Part shown: piece by piece, positions 51,214 to 58,266 of the stretch
Layout of the letters: each line of letters starts with the position of its first letter
Numbering within the stretch: position 1 is the first letter of the stretch
DNA from: CAMLIZ01 sp966212505
GTDB lineage: Bacteria; Pseudomonadota; Gammaproteobacteria; Burkholderiales; Burkholderiaceae_C
Assembly (NCBI GenBank): GCA_966212505.1
Contig: CBIHRS010000019.1
Coordinates: forward strand, 25,156-89,155
Length of the DNA stretch: 64,000 nucleotides
Reading direction: 5' to 3'
Notes under the pieces: generated by a model
What the model saw: only the letters and a program-made list of their open reading frames with translations
Told to the model about the DNA's origin: nothing
The model's database searches: none
Program-made: the position numbers and the translations under genes

Positions 51214-51885
51214 ATGAAGAAGATCTTGTTTTCGCTGACGCTGATCGCCGCTGCGACAGCCTCCCACGCGGCGACCCTGGTGCAGAACACCTGGGTCACG
51301 CTGGGTGGAACGACCGTCGCCGCCGAACCTCAGCTGGCCGGCACCGTCCTGCAGGACGAACTCACGCCGTTCAGCTTCAGCGCCTACGGCGGAACCGTGA
51401 GCGGGCAGGTCCAGTCGCGGGTGGTGCGCTCCATCGACGGCACCGTCGATTTCTCCTGGCGCGTGTTCAACGACGCCAACTCGGCTGGCGCGATCCAGGA
51501 CCTGCGCCTGGGCAATTTCGTCGCCCCCGAGTACAACGCCAACTGGCGCATCGATGGCCTCGGCGACAAGGGACCGAGCGCAGCCTACCTGTTCGGGCCG
51601 CCGCAACCCGACGGCTACATCAACTTCCGCTTCTTCGCGACGAGCAGCACCGAGCCGGGTGCGGGCCTGCTGCCGGGCGAGTCGTCGAAGTTCATCTTCT
51701 TCGACACGACGGCCACCAACTACGCGAAGACCGCGGTCTATGACCTCACCAACTTCGGCCAGACCGAGATTTCGCCGAGCTTCGCGACCTTTGCGCCCGC
51801 CGTGCCCGAGCCGAGCACCTACGGCCTGATGGGCGCCGGCCTCGGCCTGCTCGTCTGGCTGCAACGCCGCCGCACCAGCCGCTGA
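51214..51885 (+). CDS. PEP-CTERM sorting domain protein (second)
   Basis: A 223-residue exported protein with a Sec signal peptide (MKKILFSLTLIAAATASHA) and a PEP-CTERM sorting end: VPEPSTYGLMGAGLGLLVWL then QRRRTSR. The body is beta-rich without a domain I can name; GTVDFSWRVFN and YINFRFFATSST suggest a jelly-roll or Ig-like sandwich. An AGAGGA box precedes the ATG at 51214; the frame upstream to 51148 is not needed. It is divergent from htpG. It is the second PEP-CTERM protein in the window and not obviously similar to the first outside the sorting signal. Confidence 0.86.
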   Translation: MKKILFSLTLIAAATASHAATLVQNTWVTLGGTTVAAEPQLAGTVLQDELTPFSFSAYGGTVSGQVQSRVVRSIDGTVDFSWRVFNDANSAGAIQDLRLGNFVAPEYNANWRIDGLGDKGPSAAYLFGPPQPDGYINFRFFATSSTEPGAGLLPGESSKFIFFDTTATNYAKTAVYDLTNFGQTEISPSFATFAPAVPEPSTYGLMGAGLGLLVWLQRRRTSR

Positions 51886-51906
51886 GCCGATAAGGTCGCC
51901 CTCCTG

Positions 51907-51939
51907 AAAAAGCCCGTGCCCTTGCGCACGGGCTTTTTT
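51907..51939 (+). terminator. Rho-independent terminator of the second PEP-CTERM gene
   Basis: AGCCCGTGC / GCACGGGCT (51911-51919 and 51926-51934) is flanked by an A-run upstream and a T-run (TTTTTT) downstream, so it may work in both directions. Confidence 0.92.
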
Positions 51940-51982
51940 GTTCGTGACACGGGCACGCGCGTTGCGCCTCTGCAGGGTACAG

Positions 51983-52582
51983 ATGAACCAAGATTTATCA
52001 TCCGCGCCCATGCATGCAGGCCCTCGCGACGTTGCCCAGATCCGGCTGGACAACGCGCTCAAACTGTTCGACGAGTTCGTCCAGCACACCGTGAAGCGCC
52101 CGGATGCCGCCACCTTGCGCGGTCTTGAACGGCGATTTGCCGAACGCCTGCAGATCCAGCCGAGCTACTGGAGCCAGATCAAGAGCCGGTCGCGTCAGAT
52201 CGGCGAGCGTCTGGCTCGGCAGTTCGAGCAGCTTTGCCACAAGCCCGCAGGCTGGATGGATGTGGCGCACGACGACGTACCCGGCCAAGCTGCCCCAAAG
52301 CAGGCCACGAACGAACCCGAGAGCCTGCTGCCTCAGGACGACGACGAGCGCTTCATCATCGGCCTCGTTCTCACCTACTACCGCCGTCACCCGCAGAAGG
52401 CCCGGACGCGGCTGCTGGACCTGCTCGGCGAGGTGTTGATGCCCGTGGCCGAATCGCCACCACTGCCCAAGCCTGCGACGACACCCCGGCCACCCGCGCC
52501 AGCCACTACACAGGCGGACGACAGCCAGAGCCTGTGGCAGCGTTCACAAGCGGGCGTCGCTCCGCTCAAGCGCAAGCGCTGA
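51983..52582 (+). CDS. Small helical DNA-binding-like protein (HTH/XRE-like) of unknown function
   Basis: A 199-residue protein. The segment RDVAQIRLDNALKLFDEFVQ through LERRFAERLQIQPSYWSQIKSR to QIGERLARQFEQLCHKPAGWMD reads like a phage-repressor-type helix-turn-helix followed by the usual GWMD turn. The C-terminal half has a helical segment (ERFIIGLVLTYYRRHPQKAR) and a Pro/Ala-rich tail. Start choice is uncertain: 51983 has an AGGG box, 52010 (MHAGPRD) also fits relatives. It lies just upstream of the nested-palindrome promoter at 52616, so it may be the regulator of that site. This is inference. Confidence 0.65.
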   Translation: MNQDLSSAPMHAGPRDVAQIRLDNALKLFDEFVQHTVKRPDAATLRGLERRFAERLQIQPSYWSQIKSRSRQIGERLARQFEQLCHKPAGWMDVAHDDVPGQAAPKQATNEPESLLPQDDDERFIIGLVLTYYRRHPQKARTRLLDLLGEVLMPVAESPPLPKPATTPRPPAPATTQADDSQSLWQRSQAGVAPLKRKR

Positions 52583-52615
52583 CGGCCCCTTCCCCCATGT
52601 TGGGGATAAATTCCG

Positions 52616-52653
52616 CTTGCGCAAGATAATCAATCGTTTATCATTTGCGCAAG
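52616..52653 (+). promoter_or_regulatory. Sigma-70 promoter embedded in nested palindromes
   Basis: Two identical palindromes TTGCGCAA (52617-52624 and 52645-52652) flank a GATAA/TTATC dyad (52626-52630 and 52637-52642 region). The first also supplies a -35-like TTGCGC (52617-52622). A 16-base spacer leads to TATCAT (52639-52644, five of six matches to TATAAT). The second palindrome covers the predicted start near 52651. This is the layout of a repressor-controlled promoter for the small genes that follow. Confidence 0.6.
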
Positions 52654-52715
52654 CCGCTGGCCTTTGTGCCGTCTTCCCGCGGTGACGCCCGCCCCCAACC
52701 ACTTTCCGGAGTGTC

Positions 52716-52862
52716 ATGACCCAGTTCTTCGCCCGTTCCTGCATCTGCGCCGCCCGCGTGTGCGGTGCCGCTGCATGGTCGGGTCGACGCATGGGTCGAG
52801 TGGCACTGCGAACCTCTCGCGCTGTTCCCTCCACCAGGGAGACTGTCTCGCCTTCACGCTGA
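52716..52862 (+). CDS. Possible 48-residue Cys/Arg-rich peptide
   Basis: A short open frame beginning MTQFFARSCICAARVCGAA, with three Cys near the N-terminus and an Arg/Ser/Thr-rich C-terminus. A good Shine-Dalgarno (CCGGAG) sits six bases upstream. It is the first frame after the palindromic promoter and ends 16 bases before a 17-pair terminator. The second half has looser codon use than neighbouring genes, so it may be a leader peptide or not coding at all. No family recognised. Confidence 0.35.
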   Translation: MTQFFARSCICAARVCGAAAWSGRRMGRVALRTSRAVPSTRETVSPSR

Positions 52863-52878
52863 CGCTGATCAGCGCCAA

Positions 52879-52922
52879 AGCAAGCGGCCCGGGTGGTGCA
52901 ACACCCGGGCCGCTTGCTTTTT
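52879..52922 (+). terminator. Exceptionally strong terminator within the small-gene cluster
   Basis: A perfect 17-base-pair stem (52879-52895 with 52902-52918, loop GTGCAA) followed by TTTTT. It lies between the 48-residue frame and the 54-residue gene that starts at 52959. Either it ends a separate short transcript or it attenuates expression of the downstream small genes. Confidence 0.92.
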
Positions 52923-52958
52923 GGGCCGACGTTCATGCGCCCACCAGGAGATCCATCG

Positions 52959-53123
52959 ATGAAGAAGCTGACCCTTTCTTTGCCCAAGCCCCGCAACCCG
53001 CTGGTGGCCGCCGCCCGATTCCGACAGGCAGGCCGCCATCGACCCGAAGCCCACGGCGTTCGCCAGCAAGCCAAGCGCGATCTGCGCCGCGAGCTCGACC
53101 GCCTGCATCCGCCCAGTCCCTGA
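52959..53123 (+). CDS. Small basic protein of unknown function (54 residues)
   Basis: A 54-residue, very basic protein beginning MKKLTLSLPKPRNPLVAAAR and ending with RRELDRLHPPSP. Arg/Lys/His make up about a third of the residues, with an amphipathic helical C-terminal half (VRQQAKRDLRRELDRL). AGGAG nine bases before the ATG is a clear ribosome binding site. Similar short proteins, to my recollection, occur in other Burkholderiales, so it is likely real. Nucleic-acid or ribosome association would fit the charge, but this is speculation. Confidence 0.65.
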   Translation: MKKLTLSLPKPRNPLVAAARFRQAGRHRPEAHGVRQQAKRDLRRELDRLHPPSP

Positions 53124-53183
53124 ACTGCCACGCCGCCCCTGACGCCAGCACACGAGCGAGGGCGGCCCCTGAAGGAGCTTGAG

Positions 53184-53456
53184 ATGACGAACCCGCTGTA
53201 CTGGAACCATGTACCGAGCCGTCCCCAGGTGCATGTCGTCCGCCGCGCTACCGCCGCACTCCTGCGCGCTGCCAGCGCCGCCCTGAGCTATCTCGCCCAC
53301 CGCCTGACCCTTGTGGAGCAGCACGCCGCCCCCTCCCGGCCTGCCTCCCTGCCCGAGATCGAATTCCAGGCATTCCACTCGGACGCCGGTGCGCCGGAAG
53401 GTGCGCTTTATGTGGACGGTGAACTCGTCGGCTACCTGCCGGTGAGCCGGCTGTAA
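53184..53456 (+). CDS. Hypothetical 90-residue protein
   Basis: A 90-residue protein with an amphipathic N-terminal half (RRATAALLRAASAALSYLAHRL) and a compact C-terminal segment (FQAFHSDAGAPEGALYVDGE, LVGYLPVSRL) resembling a small beta unit. GAAGGAG lies seven bases before the ATG. It is the last gene of the small cluster and is followed by a 14-pair hairpin. No family recognised. Confidence 0.6.
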   Translation: MTNPLYWNHVPSRPQVHVVRRATAALLRAASAALSYLAHRLTLVEQHAAPSRPASLPEIEFQAFHSDAGAPEGALYVDGELVGYLPVSRL

Positions 53457-53463
53457 GTCACGC

Positions 53464-53494
53464 CCTGCGGCGCCAGATGTTCTGGCGTCGCAGG
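53464..53494 (+). terminator. Hairpin after the 90-residue gene, probable terminator
   Basis: A 14-pair stem (53464-53477 with 53481-53494, one G-U pair, loop TGT) immediately follows the stop at 53456. There is no T-run, so it is an atypical terminator or an RNA 3'-end protector. Confidence 0.45.
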
Positions 53495-53568
53495 AGTGAC
53501 AGCGAGATGGCAGTGGCCCGCGCATGCTGGTGTTCTCGTCTCACAAGGACGCCGCAAGGAAACTGCCG

Positions 53569-54696
53569 ATGGCTGCCTCACAAGGCATGCGCTTGCTCGT
53601 TTCGCAGCACGACCTGCGCGACACGCGCATTGCGAACGCTCCCGCTGCGATCGAGCCACTTCTGCCGGGACAGGTGCGGTTGCGCATCGTCTCGTTCGCG
53701 CTCACCGCGAACAACATCACCTACGCCGCATTCGGCCGCAGCATGCGCTACTGGGATTTCTTCCCGGCCGACGACGTGGGCTGGGGCAGCCTTCCCGCCT
53801 GGGGTTTCGCCGAGGTCACCGACTCGAGAAGCGAGGAGGTGCCAGTGGGGCAGCGGCTCTATGGTTACCTGCCCGCCGCCAGCCATGTGGTGATGCAACC
53901 CGAACCGGTCACCGAGGGCGGGTGGGTCGACGGCAGCCCGCATCGCCGCGATCTGCCGCCCGTCTACAACCAGCTGCTGCGATGCAGCGCGGATCCGCTT
54001 CATCACCCGCAACAGGAGGCACAGCAAGCCCTGCTGAGGCCGCTGTTTGTCACGTCGTTCCTGATCGACGACTTCATCCATGAGCATCAGGCGTTTAGCG
54101 CTCGCCGCGTGGTGCTGTCCAGCGCCTCGAGCAAGACGGCGTACGGCACAGCCTTTTGTCTCGCACAGCGGCGCGGCACCCCGAGCGCGCTAGAGGTCGT
54201 CGGGCTGAGCTCGCGGCGGCACCTCGAGTTTGCAGCGTCGCTCGGCTGCTATGACCAGACGCTACCGTACGACCAGTTGGCCGAGCTCGATTGCGAAACG
54301 GCCACGCTGTACGTCGATTTCACCGGCGACGCAGAGTTGCGCCGGACCGTCCATGCGCACTGGGGTGAGCGCCTGGTCTACAGCTGCGCCGTCGGCGGCA
54401 CGCATTGGGAACAGCTGGGGTCCGGCCAGGGACTTGCAGGACCCCGGCCGATCCTGTTCTTCGCACCGGCGCAAGTGAAGAAGCGCGCAATGCCGCCGCC
54501 TGACGGTTGGGGGCAGGAGGGCCTGCAATTGCGGCTCGGACAGGCTTGGTCCGCCTTCATGAAGCCCCTGATGAACCGTGAATCTCCCTGGCTTCGCGTC
54601 GTGCGCGAGCAAGGCGCGGAAGCGGTGCGCCGCCGCTACCTGGAGCTGGTGGAGGGGAACACGGACCCGCGGGAGGGACACCTGCTCAGCTTCTGA
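53569..54696 (+). CDS. DUF2855-family protein (MDR-like)
   Basis: A 375-residue protein recognised as DUF2855, a family related to zinc-free medium-chain dehydrogenases. Visible landmarks are VRLRIVSFALTANNITYAAF, GWGSLPAWGFAEV, RLYGYLPAASHVVM, RRVVLSSASSKTAYGTAF in the nucleotide-binding-like part, then YDQTLPYDQ and VYSCAVGGTHWE. The usual GxGxxG dinucleotide loop is altered to SSASSKTA, so the cofactor is uncertain. I prefer the start at 53569 (AAGGAA upstream); 53524 is in frame too. Biological role unknown. Confidence 0.78.
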   Translation: MAASQGMRLLVSQHDLRDTRIANAPAAIEPLLPGQVRLRIVSFALTANNITYAAFGRSMRYWDFFPADDVGWGSLPAWGFAEVTDSRSEEVPVGQRLYGYLPAASHVVMQPEPVTEGGWVDGSPHRRDLPPVYNQLLRCSADPLHHPQQEAQQALLRPLFVTSFLIDDFIHEHQAFSARRVVLSSASSKTAYGTAFCLAQRRGTPSALEVVGLSSRRHLEFAASLGCYDQTLPYDQLAELDCETATLYVDFTGDAELRRTVHAHWGERLVYSCAVGGTHWEQLGSGQGLAGPRPILFFAPAQVKKRAMPPPDGWGQEGLQLRLGQAWSAFMKPLMNRESPWLRVVREQGAEAVRRRYLELVEGNTDPREGHLLSF

Positions 54697-54725
54697 GCTT
54701 TCGGGCCTCAAGCCGGGCAGGCAAG

Positions 54726-55610
54726 ATGCCGATAACCGGAGTACGACTGCCCGCAATAGCCATGTCCGCCGCATCGCCGTCCGCCCCTCTGCTGCAGCCT
54801 CTGCACGATGTGGGCCGCTGGACGCAGCATTTCCTCCGCGTCGAGATCCCCGTGCTCTCGTCGACGGCGGAAGCCATCGAGGACATGCGTGCCAACGAGG
54901 ACGCGGTCGATGCCAACCTCCTCGGCGAGACGATCGCGTACGACCCGCTGATGACGCTGAAGGTGATGGCCCACGTAGCCGCCCATCGCTCGCCCAGCCG
55001 GGTGACCGACGCGGAAACGGTGACGGCCGCGCTGGTGCTGCTGGGGATCACGCCGTTCTTCCGGGTCTTCGGTCAGCAGCCCACGGTCGAAGACCATCTG
55101 AAGGACTCTCCTGCCGCCCTCGAAGGCCTGCGGGCGGTGCTGCACCGCGCCGAACGCGCCGCGAAGTTCGCCCTCGGCTTTGCGGTCCACCGGATGGACC
55201 ACGATGCCGCCGTGATCCACCAGGCCGCCCTGCTGCACGACTTTGCCGAGATGCTGCTGTGGTGTCACGCGCCCGCTCTGGCGCTAGAGATTGCCGCACG
55301 CCAGAGCGCTGACCCTGCGTTGCGCTCCGCCACCGTGCAGCGCGACGTGCTGAACATCGAGCTCGCCGATCTGCAACAGGCGTTGATGAAGGCTTGGCGG
55401 CTGCCCGAGTTGCTGGTCAGCCTGAGCGACGACAAGAAGGCTCACACGCCGCAGGTGCGCAACGTGCTGCTGGCGATCCGCCTCGCGCGCCATACCTCCC
55501 GCGGATGGGACAACGCCGCCCTGCCGGACGACATCACCGACATCGCCGAGCTTCTCAACCTGGGCCCCGAGCCGACGCTGAAGCTGGTGCACGAACTCGA
55601 CGAGGGCTGA
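54726..55610 (+). CDS. HDOD-domain signalling protein
   Basis: A 294-residue protein built around an HDOD domain, a degenerate HD-GYP relative common in signal-transduction and motility regulators. HDOD landmarks are LLGETIAYDPLMTLKVMAHV, a VTAALVLLGITPFFRVF segment and AALLHDFAEMLLWCHAP with the retained HD-like pair. No additional output domain is present. The ATG at 54762 (MSAASPSAPLL) is an equally good start. It converges on the Lrp-type gene 23 bases away. Confidence 0.85.
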   Translation: MPITGVRLPAIAMSAASPSAPLLQPLHDVGRWTQHFLRVEIPVLSSTAEAIEDMRANEDAVDANLLGETIAYDPLMTLKVMAHVAAHRSPSRVTDAETVTAALVLLGITPFFRVFGQQPTVEDHLKDSPAALEGLRAVLHRAERAAKFALGFAVHRMDHDAAVIHQAALLHDFAEMLLWCHAPALALEIAARQSADPALRSATVQRDVLNIELADLQQALMKAWRLPELLVSLSDDKKAHTPQVRNVLLAIRLARHTSRGWDNAALPDDITDIAELLNLGPEPTLKLVHELDEG

Positions 55611-55633
55611 AGCGCGCATTCCCGCGGAGCCGA

Positions 55634-56122
55634 TCAGACCGGCAGCGCCGTCGTGTTCTTCACCCGATCGAGCACGAAGCTGGTCTTGCAGTCCTGCACG
55701 CTGGGGTGCTTGAGCAGCGTCTCCATGATGAAGCGCGAGTAGTGCGCCATGTCCTCGACCACCACGCGCAGCAGGAAGTCCATTTCGCCGGTGAGCGCCG
55801 CACACTCCACCACCTCGGGCCAAGCCTGCACCGCAGCCCGGAACAGATCCATCGGATTGCGCTTGTGGGTCTCGGTGTGCTTTTCCAGCCGCACGTTCAG
55901 ATAGGCGGTGAGCTTGAGGCCCACGCGCTCCGCCTGCACGAGCGCCACGTAGCCGGAGATCACGCCGGATTCCTCGAGCCGCTTGACCCGACGGAGAGTG
56001 GCCGACGACGACAACCCCACCTGCGCCGCCAGCACGTCGTAGGTGACGCGGCCATCGGACTGCAGAGCGCGAAGGATGCGCCGATCGACCGCATCGAGCG
56101 TCACTTCTGTTTCCATCGTCAA
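55634..56122 (-). CDS. Lrp/AsnC-family transcriptional regulator
   Basis: A 162-residue regulator. The N-terminal helix-turn-helix (LDAVDRRILRALQSDGRVTY, LAAQVGLSSSATLRRVKRLE) is followed by the RAM effector domain (VECAALTGEMDFLLRVVVED, FIMETLLKHPSVQDCKTSFV). It is divergent from hppD, 119 bases between coding starts, and very likely controls it in response to an aromatic amino acid or a derivative. A TCTGC-GTTT-GCAGA dyad (56137-56150) lies just upstream of its start. Confidence 0.92.
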   Translation of the reverse strand: MTMETEVTLDAVDRRILRALQSDGRVTYDVLAAQVGLSSSATLRRVKRLEESGVISGYVALVQAERVGLKLTAYLNVRLEKHTETHKRNPMDLFRAAVQAWPEVVECAALTGEMDFLLRVVVEDMAHYSRFIMETLLKHPSVQDCKTSFVLDRVKNTTALPV

Positions 56123-56241
56123 ATTCTTGCATCTTTTCTGCGTTTGCAGAGTCGATCAAGATGGAAAACGCAGGAAAACTGCGCAGCCAGGCTCCTACAG
56201 TCCTGCGATCGCCGCGCCTTTCGTGGCAACTGGAGACACAC

Positions 56242-57348
56242 ATGCAATTCACTCCTTGGGACAACCCGATGGGCACCGACGGGTTCGAGTTCATCGAATA
56301 CGCGGCGCCGGACCCGGTTGCCATGGGCGTCCTGTTCGAACGCATGGGCTTCAAGCCGATCGCACGGCACCGCCACAAGAACGTGACCCTGTACCGGCAG
56401 GGTGAGATCAACTTCGTCGTCAACGCGGAACCCGACTCGTTTGCCCAGCGCTTCGCCCGTCTGCACGGGCCCAGCATCTGCGCAATCGCCTTCCGCGTGC
56501 AGGATGCCGCCAAGGCCTACCGGCGGGCACTCGACCTCGGAGCCTGGGGTTTTGCCGGCCAGGCAGGCCCCGGCGAGCTGAATATCCCGGCCATCAAGGG
56601 CATCGGTGACTCGCTGATCTACTTCGTCGACCGCTGGCGCGGCAAGAACGGCGCGAAGGAAGGCGAGATCGGCAACATCGGCTTCTACGATGTCGACTTC
56701 GAGCCACTGCCCGGTGCCGAGCTGAACCCCAAGGGCCATGGGCTCACCTATATCGATCACCTCACGCACAACGTGCACCGCGGCCGCATGGCGGAGTGGG
56801 CCGACTTCTACGAGCGGCTTTTCAACTTCCGCGAGATCCGCTACTTCGACATCGAGGGCCAGGTCACCGGCGTCAAGAGCAAGGCCATGACCAGCCCCTG
56901 CGGAAAGATCCGCATCCCGATCAACGAAGAGGGCAACGAGAAGCCGGGGCAGATCCAGGAGTACCTGGACATGTACCACGGCGAGGGCATCCAGCACATC
57001 GCGCTCGGTTCGACCGACCTTTACAAGACGGTCGACGCGCTGCGCGCCAACGGCATGAAGCTGCTGGACACGATCGACACCTACTACGAGCTCGTGGACA
57101 AGCGCATTCCCGGCCACGGGGAGAACATTGCGGAGCTGAAGCAACGCAAGATCCTGATCGACGGCAAGGCAGGCGAGTTGCTGCTGCAAATCTTCTCGGA
57201 AAACCAGCTGGGGCCGATCTTCTTCGAGTTCATCCAGCGCAAGGGTGACCAGGGCTTCGGCGAGGGCAACTTCAAGGCGCTGTTCGAGAGCATCGAACTC
57301 GACCAGATGCGCCGGGGCGTGCTGAAGCCGGCTCACGAAAGAGCCTGA
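56242..57348 (+). CDS. hppD: 4-hydroxyphenylpyruvate dioxygenase
   Basis: A 368-residue non-heme iron dioxygenase converting 4-hydroxyphenylpyruvate to homogentisate in tyrosine catabolism. The iron ligands are all present: His173 in YIDHLTHNVHRG, His252 in GIQHIALGSTDLY, and Glu329 in PIFFEFIQRKGD. The C-terminal helix GFGEGNFKALFESIELDQM that gates the active site is intact. The frame extends to 56161, but ATG 56242 follows TGGAG and aligns with the family. Regulated, by position, by the divergent Lrp-type protein. Later homogentisate-pathway genes are not in the window. Confidence 0.96.
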   Translation: MQFTPWDNPMGTDGFEFIEYAAPDPVAMGVLFERMGFKPIARHRHKNVTLYRQGEINFVVNAEPDSFAQRFARLHGPSICAIAFRVQDAAKAYRRALDLGAWGFAGQAGPGELNIPAIKGIGDSLIYFVDRWRGKNGAKEGEIGNIGFYDVDFEPLPGAELNPKGHGLTYIDHLTHNVHRGRMAEWADFYERLFNFREIRYFDIEGQVTGVKSKAMTSPCGKIRIPINEEGNEKPGQIQEYLDMYHGEGIQHIALGSTDLYKTVDALRANGMKLLDTIDTYYELVDKRIPGHGENIAELKQRKILIDGKAGELLLQIFSENQLGPIFFEFIQRKGDQGFGEGNFKALFESIELDQMRRGVLKPAHERA

Positions 57349-57357
57349 TCGGCGCAT

Positions 57358-57420
57358 CCCCCGAAAGGGGGCACTGACGACAAGCCCCCTTCAGAGGGGG
57401 CCTTGCGCCCCCTCTCGGGC
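57358..57420. repeat. GC-rich intergenic palindromic element (copy C)
   Basis: Two hairpins, CCCCC/GGGGG (57358-57371, loop GAAA) and GCCCCCT/AGGGGGC (57384-57401, loop TCAG), followed by a further CCCCCTCTCGGG stretch. It lies between hppD and the membrane-protein gene and resembles copies A (5460) and B (31771). It may double as the hppD terminator. Confidence 0.6.
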
Positions 57421-57489
57421 GATTGGCGCGGTATCAGCGCATGGGAACACTGGCGACCGTTCAAATTTCGCACGGTCGTGCCGCACACC

Positions 57490-58266
57490 ATGTCTTCGCT
57501 GATGTATCGACGCTGCGCACTGGCCATGTTCGTCGCGATGCTGCTCGCCTCGGGCTGTGGTCTGCTCGCGCTGGGGCCGATCGATGGTTTGCCTGACCGG
57601 ACCAGTCACAGGGGCTGGGCTGAACGCGTGGCGCTGTGTGCGCTGGCAGGGGGCGCCCTTTGGAGCATGAGGCAACTCCACCGATCCGGGCTGCCACCCC
57701 ACTGCCGAGCGTGGACACCGGGCGCCGCAGCGATCGTGTGCATCGCAGGTCTTCAGCTATGGCAGCCGCAGCGCCTCACCCATCAGGCACTGCAGGCCCT
57801 GCAGCAGGCCATCGCGGGAGCGGCATGCGCATGGCTGCTCATGGGCTTTCTGGCCGAGCGCGTCTCTGCGCGCGTACGTCATCCCGCCTCGAACTTTGCC
57901 GTGGTCATGCTGGGTGCCCTCGCCGTGGCCTGGCAACAGCTGTACGACGACTGGTCGCTTCTGCTGTGGCTCCAGTTGACACCACTGTGGCTGCTGCCCA
58001 GCGGCCTGCAGCACCTGCCGGGCCGGATGACGGTCGCGGTCGAGTGGTGGGCTTTGGTTCTGCTGTACCTCGCCGCCCGCGCTGCAGAGCCTTTGATTGC
58101 TGAGTGGCAGCCAGGTCTTGGCGCGCTTGTTTCCACTGCGAGCCTGGCAGCCTTGTACGGCTGGCTGGGCTATCGGGCCTCGACCTGGTCCGACAACGGA
58201 GCGTCCGTCGGCGACGGCACCACTGGCACCACCCACCGCAGCACCTCGTTGAACACCTCCGGGTGA
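57490..58266 (+). CDS. Polytopic membrane protein of unknown function
   Basis: A 258-residue hydrophobic protein with about seven or eight membrane helices, among them ALAMFVAMLLASGCGLLALG at the N-terminus, PGAAAIVCIAGLQLW, AIAGAACAWLLMGFLAE and WSLLLWLQLTPLWLLP. I recognise no family. The first helix contains ASGC, which might be read as a lipobox, but the multiple later helices argue against a lipoprotein. The last 32 codons overlap the 3' end of the converging hydrolase gene by 97 bases on the opposite strand. Start chosen at ATG 57490; no strong ribosome binding site is visible. Confidence 0.6.
   Translation: MSSLMYRRCALAMFVAMLLASGCGLLALGPIDGLPDRTSHRGWAERVALCALAGGALWSMRQLHRSGLPPHCRAWTPGAAAIVCIAGLQLWQPQRLTHQALQALQQAIAGAACAWLLMGFLAERVSARVRHPASNFAVVMLGALAVAWQQLYDDWSLLLWLQLTPLWLLPSGLQHLPGRMTVAVEWWALVLLYLAARAAEPLIAEWQPGLGALVSTASLAALYGWLGYRASTWSDNGASVGDGTTGTTHRSTSLNTSG

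Noticed and set aside
52765..52962. 65-codon frame running through the strong terminator
   Set aside because: It has no ribosome binding site and its middle is the 17-pair hairpin, so translation is unlikely.
57384..57420. Possible CRISPR-like or attachment-site repeat near hppD
   Set aside because: Only short C/G hairpins without regular spacers or a neighbouring integrase; better explained as a dispersed intergenic palindrome.
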